A stretch of DNA of 64,000 bases, from assembly GCA_003999685.1 (NCBI GenBank), contig CP021222.1, forward strand, positions 744,001 through 808,000, read 5' to 3'. The position numbers and the translations under genes were made by a program. This document shows, one piece after another, positions 24,976-36,081 of the stretch. How positions within the stretch are numbered: the first letter of the stretch is position 1; each line of letters opens with the position of its first letter. Source of the DNA: Taiwanofungus camphoratus. Its lineage: Eukaryota; Basidiomycota; Agaricomycetes; Polyporales; Taiwanofungaceae. The notes under the pieces were generated by a model. It did no database searches. It had not been told where the DNA came from and saw only the letters and a program-made list of their open reading frames with translations.

Positions 24976-26978
24976 CTAACCAGCATGCTCAACAGCTGTG
25001 GTGACCAGCTTCCCGTCCTTGATCATTGTCCTGAACATCTCCGGTACAGGGTGCTCCTCGAACACCCCGTCCTCCTCGCCCTCCACAGGCAGGCTGATAT
25101 TGATGCTGCTGCACTTCGCGGTCGTGATCTCCACACCGAGGCAGTCCTTCGACAAGTAGATTTGCCCTGAATCTGTCGAATCAAGCTGAATGGTCGGCGC
25201 TGACCCAGTGATCTGCAGGGCAAATGATGGAGAGTTGGTTACAGATACCGACGAGATCACGGATTCAACCAAGACAGATGTCTTCGTGCAGTTCACTGTA
25301 ATGCGGCCAGATATTAGTAAAGGGCATCACCGCATGTCATCCACATACCCAATGATACTGCGTTTACTTTGCCTTTAATTACAACAGTTGAATTCTTGCA
25401 ACCGTACAGGTTGACAGTCTGACTGAGCTCTACGTTTTCAACTGTCAAAGCGGATTCATTCTCTTGATATTCCTAGATAATCATGTGCAGTCAACGAATG
25501 AATTGAAGGTAGGAATGGTCAGAATACCTACAATGATCCACTTATTGCCCTCCAGCGCGAACTTAGCTGGCTTCTTGCCTGCTAAGGCTTGTGGTTTGCT
25601 TGGCTTTGTTGGCCGCTTGGGGGCCACTGCATAGGCACATTGTCAGGGCGTTTTGCGGTACACAGCCCTCCATCGCCTCACCTGCCGATCCTGTGGAGCT
25701 TGGGACAGTGCCACCGGCTCTCAAAGCCGGATTCTTATGGGTCATTTCGCTCTTATCGACCTTGCGCAGCCCCTTCGTGACTTCCTCACCACGGTTGAGC
25801 TCCGCAAAGATTGCTGCGACACCACCGGCCGCTACGGGAGAGGCGGCAGGGGCAGGCGGTGCTGCTGGAGGCGGGGGTGGTGGTGGCGGGGGCAGTACAT
25901 CACTCACAGAGCTGGAACCTGATTGGGAGGTCTGGTATTGCTCAACGGACATGCCCTAGTCACGGAACGTATCAGTAAGGCGATTCGGCTCGGGGTATAT
26001 AGATCTGCGTACCTTAGGGTTCCAAACCAACCCGGTTGTGTGATATTCCATAATATACTTTCGCAACTCCTCAAGGAGTGAAGAATACGCTCTGACCCAA
26101 TCTGCATGTCTTGGGTCCCTATATAATGCTGCTCAGCTAACTTGCAGTACAAGGAAATATACCTACGACGTACTTCTCCTTATATTCCTTCATGACGCGG
26201 TTTCCGTAGAATTGAGTCGAATCCTTGATCTCGGCTACGTAGGGGCCAGGTTTGGGTTCCTGTGCCAGAGATTGTTAAAGCGGGACGTGTATGTAGAAAT
26301 TGCCGCGCAATACTTACTATTGTAATCCATCCAACACACGTCCCGCCCTCAGCGACAGTTGACAGGTGCGTAAACCAATCCCGATCTTTCCTATTTGCCT
26401 CCTTCAAGCGCGAAATCGCCTCGATGTCCTTCTGTAGCGGAGCAAGGAGCTTTTCGAACCCTTTCTGGTCAGGCTTCTTGCAGTTCGCGGCTACAAGGAG
26501 TAATTCGCGCAGATCCTTGAATTCTTTCTCCAGCAACCCCGCCTTCCCTCGCGATGAACGAGTCAGCCATATTGCCACCACTGAAGACATCCAGTCACGC
26601 GTACCTGTTCGATGACCGACGCGCCAGCAAAGCTGTTCGTCAGCTCTACAAAGGCCCGGAGCCGCCCCTCCATGATCATCTCGTCAAACGCTGCGACGGA
26701 CTTCGGCGTATCGATGATTACGGGAGCGGTTGAAGGAACGGAAGTAGCATGGGGCGGAGGCACAGGTGTCGGTTCTGCAGAAGCAGACGCAAGGGATGCA
26801 GCATTCTGGACTTGTGTGCCTACGCCTGGTTGAGGCAGATTGGCAAGATCTTCGAGACGCGAGGTTGCAGCCTCTAGCCTGCACGACAAAGTAAAGTGAG
26901 CACGCGGTCATATCACGGTGACGCGGTGATGTACCTCTTAATGATCGTGGCCAAAGAATGGAGACCACCCGAAGACAT
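24976..26978 (-). CDS. SRV2: Adenylyl cyclase-associated protein (CAP/Srv2)
   Basis: Start ATG 26978 gives [14 protein letters not shown], spliced to [16 protein letters not shown], the N-terminal coiled-coil oligomerisation and cyclase-binding motif. The helical folded domain follows ([20 protein letters not shown], then [20 protein letters not shown]). Next come [16 protein letters not shown], a polyproline run (about 25860-25895), a WH2 segment ([19 protein letters not shown]) and the C-terminal CARP beta-helix ([20 protein letters not shown] through [20 protein letters not shown]), ending at TAG 24976-24978. CAP recycles cofilin-bound ADP-actin and, in yeasts, links Ras to adenylyl cyclase. 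All expected domains are present in order at full length; about eight introns. Confidence 0.94.
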
Positions 26979-27415
26979 TCTGGACGGCGTACGTACCTGC
27001 TGGAACTTCCGAGTATTGGCTTAACAAAAAAGAGGAGAGCGAAAAACACGTTGTATGTACGCGTACTTCACCGTAAGTGCTGCTTGTAAAGTAGATATAG
27101 ACGACCGGCACGCGCCGAGCTTAGATCACATACTATATTGGGATGAGCAGCACGGGTTCGCTTCGACTTGTAGAAGCACTGCTACTCAGATGTTCGATAT
27201 TTAACATAGTAATGGCGCCTTTAAGATTTTTCTTTAAAAGAATTAAGAGTGAGACTCCACGAACTTCTAGGTTAGACCAAAGGAATAGTATGAATTGTTG
27301 GATTATTTTATAACCTCTACTGCATGTACTCGTAGATGAGATTCGAAGCAAAGTAAGTTGAAGCTTTAGGGTCTACACGCGGACGAACCCACAGTGAGGT
27401 TGGCTAACTTGTATA
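26979..27415. other. Intergenic region, release-factor-like 3' end to CAP 5' end
   Basis: AT-rich spacer between two minus-strand genes with no coding signal; holds the CAP promoter. Confidence 0.45.
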
Positions 27416-27991
27416 CTAACTAATTGAAAAAGGGGAATCTTCTGGCGACTCCAGCTGGTTCGCATCGGGGGCATCTCGCTGTTTTCTTTTCGACTTCTTC
27501 TTTCTCCGCCGTTCCCTCTCTAATTGGAGGGCCTTCTTCAATTCTTGCTTGGACAGCCCAGGATTGTACGATGCATCCAGCTGTCGGAAGATCTTCAAGT
27601 AAGTGCAACTACCATCGGCGATAATCGCAGGACAAGACACCTTTTCAAGCAGTATTCGCCGTGCCAATTTCCTGTTCTGCGAAAGTGAACGAGTTTCCTG
27701 ACATGACACTCGGATGCCGGTTGGCTTGTGTAACAACTGCACATTGTTTTCAGTTTTATTGATAGATTGCCCTCCTGGGCCGCTGCCTATACATGTAGAC
27801 TGTCGACACCTGCAATCCCAGACGATCACCCACATAGATCCCATACCTCGGACGAACGATTCCTCGATGTCATCCTCCTTCAGCTCTGGAACCACACGCT
27901 GCTTGTGTGCCTTCTTGAGTTGAGAGTAGAATCGGGGCACCTTGGTCTCATTGAGAGCAGCATCTGTAGAGCTGGTGAGAAATAAGAACAT
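27416..27991 (-). CDS. Mitochondrial class-I release-factor-like protein (Rso55/MTRFR type, GGQ domain)
   Basis: Three exons splice in frame. [12 protein letters not shown] joins [20 protein letters not shown] across an intron starting GTATGG; then [20 protein letters not shown] and LARRILLEK join [20 protein letters not shown] and a Lys/Arg-rich tail ending at TAG 27416-27418. GGQ is the peptidyl-tRNA hydrolysis motif. The short length without codon-recognition domains and the basic tail match C12orf65/MTRFR and yeast Rso55, which rescue stalled mitochondrial ribosomes. The free-standing start (ATG 27991, [17 protein letters not shown]) is only 3 nt after the MZM1 stop and gives a leader with no arginine, poor for a mitochondrial presequence. 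The alternative is splicing from the MZM1 frame (see findings). Confidence 0.85.
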   Translation of the reverse strand: MFLFLTSSTDAALNETKVPRFYSQLKKAHKQRVVPELKEDDIEESFVRGMGSMWVIVWDCRCRQSTCIGSGPGGQSINKTENNVQLLHKPTGIRVSCQETRSLSQNRKLARRILLEKVSCPAIIADGSCTYLKIFRQLDASYNPGLSKQELKKALQLERERRRKKKSKRKQRDAPDANQLESPEDSPFSIS

Positions 27992-27994
27992 CGG

Positions 27995-28531
27995 TCAATG
28001 CTCTCCACCGGCTGTCGGCAGAGAGTCCGCGCTGCAGCTGACTTGCCTTGTCTGTTGCCTCTTTCTTGCACTTCGGCTTGACTCTAATGGTGGTGGATCC
28101 TTGATGGTGTCGTTTGAGCCGAGCTCTGTGTGCTCTGTTAAGCGGATTCCTGGAGGAATATGAGATGCTGCATCTGCAAAGTGTAGGAGGGAGCCTCACT
28201 AAATCTGGCGGGTGATCCATCTTGCGTCGCATCCTCCACTTTGACTCCCTGGACTACGTTTTTCCGCAGCACGTCCGCGATCTCCCTGGTGAGATTTATT
28301 TTCTCCTCAAACAAATTGGGGTCACTTGGAGGCGGATACGTCAGCACTTCATTGCGGATTTTTGAGCGGAAGGCTAAATAATGAATGATGAGCTCCGACT
28401 CAACTAGTAGCCATACAGCGCGACATACCGTTGAGAACCTCTGTATCGCCTGCAAAAGTGGTCGCTGAGGCCCTGAGGAGGGTGCGATAAGCTGCGCGGG
28501 CAGAGGCCAGCAGCGAGGGGGAGATGGACAT
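27995..28531 (-). CDS. MZM1: MZM1/LYRM7-like LYR protein, complex III assembly factor
   Basis: ATG 28531 gives MSISPSLLASARAAYRTLLR, with an AYR LYR-type motif, then ATTFAGDTEVLN. A spliced second exon reads AFRSKIRNEV, FEEKINLTREIADVLRKNVV and QGVKVEDATQDGSPARF. A third, joined across an intron starting GTGAGG, gives IRLTEHTELGSNDTIKDPPP and ends PTAGGEH at TGA 27995-27997. The 'R.ti.kdTELGdNdsi' block is characteristic of Mzm1, which stabilises the Rieske protein Rip1 before insertion into cytochrome bc1 in the mitochondrial matrix. Length about 130 residues, usual for the family. The C-terminal 25 residues look unconserved and overlap a potential splice donor at 28008. Confidence 0.87.
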
Positions 28532-29176
28532 TCTGGTCGCTGTGGGCGTGGCCACGGACAAGCCACGAGAACAGCGTCATGTGGGCACGTGGTCACATTC
28601 GCGAGATCTGCGCGAGATTAAGTCCAAGACGCGTTCCTTATATGGACATCGCTGTTGTATGAGCCTCACCAAGGGCGGTGCATTCAATGTCTGACTCTGC
28701 CATAACTCCTGCCAAATGGTGCCTCGAAAAAATATTCCTGTGTTGAACACACCATAACGATAGATAGCCCACAATATTTACACACGAACGGTGTCCGTGG
28801 CTCTCCCAAACGGTGTTGAAAGAGCAGATGTGCGAATCTGGCACCTCGGAGACGTTCCTTTTGTCTCTTCATCACAGAAAACAAATACGCGTTCCCCTCA
28901 CCCCATTACCGGCACCCCTGGGTACATTCGGAGGAGGAGCATAGCGCGACGCGGTCCAGGTAGGGTGTTCCTGAGTTTGTGGCTCACGTGACACGCGATT
29001 ACAGTTTGTTGAATGGACGGACGTGCCTCGGAGTCTGAACAACTCCCTTCAACCCGTACCACCACCATCCCCCGCCCCTCTTCGCCCCAGCCTCTACTGG
29101 CTAGTTCTCTCGATAGCATCCACTCCTCTTGAGTTTTCTATCTGCAAATTCTCAACCAGCGAACACAGTAGCAATA
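28532..29176. other. Divergent intergenic region, MZM1 to histone H1
   Basis: Shared promoter region of MZM1 (-) and H1 (+). A minus-strand open frame at 28684-28884 contains a CKYC pair, but I recognise no family and no spliced continuation, so it is not called. Confidence 0.45.
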
Positions 29177-30436
29177 ATGTCTTCTGCAAAGAAATCGTCT
29201 GCTACCAAATCGGCGGCCACCAAGAAGGCTGCCCCTCGTGCCGCCCCAACGCACCCTCCTTGGGTCGATATGATCAAGGTCAGTTCTCAGTAACTGTCTA
29301 ACATCCATCCTACCATCGCCCGCATCAGTCGGCGCAAGGAGCGCCCTCGCGGGTCGCTCTTCGATGGTGACCAAAAGGGGTAGGGCGCAGGGTGTGGCCG
29401 ACGCCGCGCGCCACTAGTCAATCGTCATCTCCCTCCCTCAGTTCCTCAACACCTCCGATACTCAATTCCTGTCCTGCGGCCTCAGAATGACCTGTTTTAA
29501 CTTGATCTAACATAATTTCCTGTCTTGTTAGGCTTGTATCACTGATCATCCTGAAGATGCACGCCAAGGCGTATCTCGTCCCCAAATCAAGAAGTAAGTG
29601 CCTGGGCGAGCTTCCGTCCGTTCCTCAGCGTCTTATACGTACTCTAGGTATGTTGAGGAGAAATACGACATCGAAATGGGCAATGCCCAGATTACTCAGC
29701 TTAGCAAGGCCATCACTAATGGTGCCGAGAAGGGCATCTTTGTCCTTCCCAAGGGTGAGCCAAAATCGTAGTCATTCCCCTTAACTCAGATACTGATTCT
29801 GACTCCTCCTAGGACCTTCTGGCCGTGTTAAGCTTCCTCCCAAGACGAGCCGGCCCGCAGAGACCTCCGAAGCGAAAGAGGTATGTACCTTCAAATTGGC
29901 TTGTTTACCCGATTAAGTAACGTGACCTTCAGAACAAGCCCGATGCTAAAGTAACCAAGGCTGCTACCAAACCGAAGGCAGCCCCTGCTAAAGCGGCCCC
30001 TGCGAAAGCAGCCAAGCCTACTGCTAAGAAGCCTACCGTTGCTAAGAAGCTTACCACCACGGCGAAGGCTGCACCGGCCCCTAAGAAGGCTGCGACATCT
30101 AAGGCGTCGAAGCCGGCGGCTGCGAGCAAGGCTAAGGCTGCTCCGGCTAAGAAGGCACCAGCTAAGAAGGCTACCCCTGCAAAGAAGACCACAACGTCGA
30201 GCCGGCGGGATTCTGCCAAGAAGGCTAGTACTTCTGTTTGTATCAACTTTGTTACCCTGCTGATAATTTTTGGATATATTTTATTGTCACTTAGGCTATC
30301 ACTGGGAGGACTACCGTCGCGAAGAAGCCTCGTGCGACCACTGCACGAACGACTTCGCGCAGCAGGGTATGCATTTTTTGTTAGCTTAATTTAATTAGTT
30401 GCTTATGAACTTCGGCAGGCTGCGAAGAGGGCATAA
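29177..30436 (+). CDS. Linker histone H1
   Basis: ATG 29177 (MSSAKKSSATKSAATKKAAP) leads into a winged-helix globular domain split by introns: HPPWVDMIK, ACITDHPEDARQGVSRPQIK, KYVEEKYDIEMGNAQITQLS, KAITNGAEKGIFVLPK and GPSGRVKLPPK. A long Lys/Ala/Pro tail follows (KAAPAKAAPAKAAKPTAKK and similar repeats), ending AAKRA at TAA 30434-30436. The layout (basic N-terminus, one H15 domain, C-terminal K/A/P tail) is textbook H1. The first exon is 29177-29278; six further introns are small. Many introns in a histone gene, and a probably polyadenylated message, are normal in basidiomycetes. Confidence 0.95.
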
Positions 30437-32511
30437 GCACAGGCTCTGTCTGCACCACTATCTCCGTTCCCATCTCCTCTCTTCACTTCGTCGTCGTCGC
30501 ATCTGTGACATACATCTCGAATTGAATGTTAGTCCGTTTCTCCGTTTTGTTCTGTTCTAGTCTTGTTACCGTGTGCGACTACTATACATTACTATCGCAC
30601 GGTAATTCCTCTTGTGTCTCGGTGTTTCTCTAGTATCGTATGTATGATGTACACGTACGTGCTCCTCCAGTCTCATTGTTGGTGTTAGGCCCGTGGGGGA
30701 GGTGGCGGGGTCGCTAGCTAGCTAGCTTCAGAATCAGACTCGAGCGCTCGATATCTTAGTGTTCATTTTCTGCGTATATTTGTAAATTATGAGCAGGAGG
30801 TGGAATGGATCTCTTGTTGCCTAGAGAACGAATAGTATGAATGCTGCTAGTGATTTATATACGAGATCAGGAAGAGTACTAGGAGATAGTCTCGGAGCAC
30901 TAGATAAGTTCTGTGATCGTTATCATGGTGAGGCGGGGGAGTGGGGGGGAGGGGCGGAAACTTCGTCGTCACCTTAACACCAATGTATAGAGATGCATCA
31001 AGTACATCAGGGAGGGGGGGAGGTTGAGGGAGTAGGAATGGCGCAATGCGCACACACGCTGCGCAGACATCATGCGGCGGTGCTGGTTGCGAAGGGGAGT
31101 GACTCGGGGTGCCCAAACCGATGGAAACTTAGGTGATTGACACAGCGCATGGTTCCATTGTCCCCGTCTTTGACTCAATATCCAACTAATCTAGCGACTA
31201 TGGTTGACTTTGAGTGCTCTCAGTGAAAACTAGCAGCACTGTCCCATGTGCGCACTTAGAGTTCTTCAATTATCGTGATCTTTTCTGGAGCTACCCACAG
31301 ACTCAACAGGACTTACTAGCAAGGGTATCTCGAGTGAAGAAGTCAAAGTATTGGACGGTCCACCGATCGCCAACTCACAAAGACGAACCCTCCTTGATGT
31401 TGCGGTATGAATATCAAGCATGCAGGTCCAATTCACGTTCCACTGATAAAATTGTATTCGGAAATGATGCGCCTCTAAACATGAGAAGGGATAGTGCATC
31501 GGCAAATGAATCCCATACAAAGCACTTTGAAAGCATTCGGTCAGCGACAAACTCGGACCTCTTTTCTTTCCGAGCGAGCGCGTAAGAGTGGAATGGCCGT
31601 TCTCCGACATGATATGGATTCACTAGAGAAGCTGCATGATCAAGCAATGATCGTGAGGCAGATGTCGAATTTCTGTCGCCCTCATAACAATGCACGATCA
31701 GCCCGTCTTGGTTGGATAGATTCGTAAGAACTAAGAAGGCGTACCCGTAGGGCACTCGTCAGGCGAATATATAACCATGGCCAAGAGTAGACATAGGTTG
31801 GTACAACTCAAGGAATGATCCCACAAGCTTTCAAATATCCACTTGTCGAGAGAATAAATCGTTGTTGGCATTCATCGTCAGCTGAACATTTCGAGCGTGA
31901 TATTTAGACAAGAGGCTTAAACGGACATACGCCTGAGATACGGAAGATACCAAGCGTTCAGATCCACCACAATTCAGAAACTTCATTATGATTACTCTTG
32001 GCATTGGTTGTATGGACCACTGTCAGCATACATATAGGTAGCCCCAAAATCTTGACCAACTTGTTCTTCGGATACTGCAAGACAAGTCACAGACATGATT
32101 TTCGTGACCAAGAAGTTTCGCGACGCGCCTCTAACAAACAGCTTGGTATGATGGATCGAACTCAATATATGATCTACGTGTGACTCACGTATGGGCCCAC
32201 GGAAACAGGACTCGCCATCACTGTATTTGCATATTCTCCATGTTTCGCTGTTCAAAAGAAATTAAATGAGCATACAAGACAAACGATAAAGATAACCCAC
32301 CTGTGGAAACGGAGATTATCTTCATGGGTGTCAAATTTACAAGACGGATTGGCGAGCTCAATTATCATGTCTGATATATACTACGAGATAGGCCCCTTTT
32401 GAGATTCGCACGGAACTATGAGGAAATAAACACAGCACTGACTCACCACCAAGCTCCCATCCAGAAATACGGGGCATTGACTACTGTTCCATAGCTCCCT
32501 CGCTTTCGTGT
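30437..32511. other. Stretch of 2 kb without an assigned gene
   Basis: Includes the H1 3' UTR, G-rich patches near 30930-31030 and a short CTAG repeat near 30713-30728. Open frames at 31214-31585 (plus), 31414-31755 (minus) and 31992-32255 (minus, with ETWRICKYSDGESCFRGPI) look partly coding. I could not chain them into a known family; a small intron-rich minus-strand gene between about 31250 and 32400 is possible. Confidence 0.35.
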
Positions 32512-34559
32512 TCAAATATCGTACCGGTCCTCATCAAATCCTGCGCACCCAGGAGAAAGCGGTCTCCACTCCTCCACGACCTCCTCGCCTTCTTCAAAAG
32601 TATATGGCACTGAATCTTCCTTGTCGCTGCCCATTTCCTCACCCTCTTCTTCAACAGAAGATGAGGGATCCAGAATGCGAGCAAGCGCATCCATATTGAT
32701 TCTCTTGGATCCTCTGATTTTCTCCTTGCACTTGACTGGCCCGAAAACTTGACTACAACCCTCACCAAGTTCATCCATCTCATTATCACTTTTCCTCTTC
32801 CTCTTCTTACCGCCTTCCTGTACTTTGTCACGGGTCGAGATTTCGTCTTCCTCGTCCTCCGCGCCCCATTCCATTACTGCACGTAGCACATCCGCCTCCT
32901 CTGGGCTTCTGAGCATACTTTCCAACTCTCCATCGGCAAAAAGTTCTTCATCAGGTATATTCGCCTCTTCTGCGCCTCCACGGGAGGCTGCAAGCAATTG
33001 TAAACGGGTCGGAGCCTGTGCGAACGCGTGTGAAAGGCTGGACGCGTCGGCTGTTAGAAGGTGTGTGATAAGATCTGGTGCAGCGGTGCCGCTGTTATCT
33101 GGGAGGCGAGACGAGGCTGAACCTGTAGACGCAGCAGAGGCGGTGGGGTTCAAAAGGAAATGCGATGCTTGAGCGATTGACATCTCGTGCCTTGTCTTTC
33201 GCTTCTTACGGAAAAGAGCAAAGTTGATGTCCTCTTTTCGACTAGGGTGGAGAGGTACATTCAACGTACCAGCTTCGGAGCCACCCTCGGAGCCACTGTC
33301 ATCTTCGTCCCTCTCATTGCCTTTCTCTTCCTGGCTACTGTCCAGCTCGAGCTCCACCCTCGGCCGTGTCTGACTTTCAAGCTTCTTGCTCCATATCTGT
33401 TCCTGGAATTGCACGACATCCTTCAAACCACGCGCCACCACGACGCGCTTCGCTACCTTGGAGCGTCCAGTGCCGCCTTTCTTCCGCTCATGCGCCTCGA
33501 GCCACGGCACTTCGCGTATCCACTCCTCGACAAGGTCGTACACTATCTTGTAGCGCTGCATCACCACACCCTTCCCGGTGCCAACACGGGCACCAAGTGC
33601 CTGCGCAAGTGCGCCAGCGTGAGGCAGGGATGCTAGTAGCTCAGCTTCGAGCGCAAGTATGAGCAGTGCACAGGCGGTGGGCGGAGTGGGCACGTGGGAC
33701 AGTATGCTTGTACGTGAAATAAGAGCGGAAAGAGAGCTCGCTGTCCGCATGATGGTAGGCAAGTGGATCAGAAGAGGAGTTAAGGTAGCGGTCAATTTAG
33801 TGGGGAGCGGAGGCGTGGAGCCATGTGGTCCTTGGACTAGAGAGAGAAGATGGGTCTGAAGCGCAGGCAGGTGAACGGTGGCATCCACGGACGTAAGACT
33901 GAGCCCAAGCACCGCAATAACGGAAGTGAATGCTCTAGAGAGGGATATTGGCGACTCGTCCAAGAGGTACTACAATGCAAAAGACGGAAGTCAAGTCAGC
34001 ATATCACCTGGGGGAGCTGGAATGGAAGTAGTGGCTTAGACACAGAAAGTAGTTTGCTTACTGCAATATCACGAATGGAGTCGCTCTTATGCGACTCACG
34101 AAAGGCAATGGCAATGGAGGCGCCGGCGGCTAGCTTCGCCTTACGCCCCCATCGATATTGGGCCTTTGACATAGCTTGGTCGAAGATACTCTGAGCACGG
34201 GAAGATGAACCAGCATGAGAGAGTCTGGTTGCGACTGACTTGATAAATTCATGCATTGCAATCTATACGCCAAAGGTGAGTAAGCGGGTAAGAAACAATG
34301 ACGCATAACGTACTGTATTCCTTCTGTCTCTGACTTCCTTGCCTTGTCCTGACAGTGCCCAGCCATTCCTGCCTTTCAATGTACCACCTTGGACTATATT
34401 CCAGAAGAACTCGCGACCAGACGTATCGGTGTGCTCCAAGTGCGAAGTGAGAACGCTCTGAGTGGGATCTGCAAGCGTCCCGCAGTGGGTGCAGATGGCA
34501 GAACCGAGTTCCTGGTCCCAAATTGTAGAATCACCACATTCTTCGCATCTCCCGCTCAT
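32512..34559 (-). CDS. TFIIB-family zinc-ribbon/cyclin-like protein (Brf-like)
   Basis: ATG 34559 encodes a zinc ribbon (MSGRCEECGDSTIWDQELGS, then AICTHCG: CxxC..CxxC). The next exon carries a cyclin-like core (FIKSVATRLSHAGSSSRAQS, KLAAGASIAIAFRESHKSDS, IRDIA), continuing after an intron near 34060-33965 into LLDESPISLSRAFTSVIAVL. The rest of the 483-codon last exon is helical, then acidic and basic low complexity, ending DEDRYDI at TGA 32512-32514. Zinc ribbon plus 'KLAAGASIaiA.Re..k..sl.dIA' is the TFIIB/Brf architecture. It lacks the canonical Brf1 start I would expect, so it is probably a divergent paralogue (Brf2/TFIIB-related) rather than TFIIB or Brf1 themselves. It likely acts at polymerase II or III promoters. 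Confidence 0.65.
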
Positions 34560-36081
34560 TCAGAATGAGTATGCGAAACGACGGCAAAGTGGGCGCAGTC
34601 TGTGTGCAAGCGAAAGACTTCAGCTTTGCCGAGTATTAGACTTGAGTGCTACAATCTTCGTGACGTCGAGATGTGACACATGTCAACGACTGCTTGTCAC
34701 GCGTATTTGGAGTTGATCTCAGCGCATTTCATATACAATCGAGTCGTTCTATGCTCGTGCATTCAAGTGCGATGCTACCGATTACCCGCTCCTACATTCT
34801 AGAGAAATTCATTTACACGTGTTTCGCCATACCTTCGAACTGCGTACTGTCTGGGACATCATCAACGCTGCAGGAAGACGCGCATAGTTTGTTATCATAG
34901 GTTTCCGACTTTGATTCCAACGGTTCGTGTGGGGTCCGGGAGATGCTATAGAGGCACCTGGCGACCTCCTCAGCCTCATTCAACCTTACCAGCAGTCTCA
35001 ACAGAGCGCCTGCAAGCGTCTTCCTCTTGTATTCAGCCCGCCTTTGGGGCAACCTTAGATTGGCACCGAACTAGCTGGACTACGTTAAATCACTGACATA
35101 TCGATGGCTCATTCTCAGGTATGCCTTTGTCCGTATGGTGTGTATTGATATAAAGCTGGTGATCTTGGTGTAAGCAGGCATGGACGCGGTCAGACTCCGT
35201 TTCAGGCCAAGACATTTGCGTACACCCATGAAATTAGAATCAGACGCTGGGCATTTGTATCTAATCATGTTAGCATATCTGGCAACCATAATATCCGATG
35301 TTTGCCAATGACCTTGAGGTTACAAGTGTATGCAGTAACAGCAGGCCTCGTTCCTTGCAGGGCACAGAACCTGTCAGTATTTATTCCATCCTACAACGTC
35401 AAAATCAGGCTGATACATAATCGTGATTATTTTCCATTTCTCTGGTCAGTCGCTTTTGAGACATTGACGTCAACACGAAGCCCGATACCGGTCCCTGTAG
35501 GCCCTATTATGATTGCCTTAACAAGGCTTCGTACTCGTTCCAATGCCATACAACTGGATGCACGTCCATGTGAATTGGTATCTTGTATGCCATCAGAAAA
35601 TATATTAAGCGTATAATGTCGACTGTTGTGACTGTTCTTCAACTGCATTTGTGTCTGGTACAATGTGAATGTCCATTCTGCTCACAAGCTTGACCATGTC
35701 CTTGACTTCACGGATCCAACATTATCAACCTGGAGGAAAGCGATGGCTAACGATGGGCTCTAACGAGGTGTGGCTTGGCGCTGCCATTCTCTTGGGCACC
35801 CACTCAAGACAGTGCCGAGATGACTGACGAAAGGGATCTGGAGATTGTTTTCAATGGAGTCCGAGTAGTCGCGCGACTTGCGACCTCGCGTCAGGCCTAC
35901 AAACTGCCCGTCGAGGTGCCCTAGTAAGACCATGTACTGTATCAGAGAACTCGTGCTCACTACCAATCTATATTGCGGAAGATTGGCGAAGCTTACTACA
36001 TACTTTCCGTGCTCATACAGTCTTTTGTCGCATCTGGCAAAGAGGAACTGGTGTTTCGGGAAAACGAACTTGGGCCTAAGG
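34560..36081. other. Unassigned stretch between the TFIIB-like gene and the duplicated unit
   Basis: Minus-strand open segments at 34813-35052, 35080-35289, 35427-35663 and 35760-35966 could be exons of one gene. LPQRRAEYKRKTLAGALLRL and STSSLIQYMVLLGHLDGQFV look coding, but no family is recognised and splice joins are not convincing. Confidence 0.3.

Noticed and set aside
28684-28884. Minus-strand frame with a CKYC pair
   Set aside because: Too short, no second Cys/His pair, no spliced partner; lies in a shared promoter.
29929-30246. Minus-strand Ala/Leu/Phe-rich frame resembling a membrane protein
   Set aside because: Antisense of the Lys/Ala/Pro tail of histone H1.
30713-30728. CTAG tetranucleotide repeat
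   Set aside because: Only a few units; ordinary microsatellite with no associated feature.
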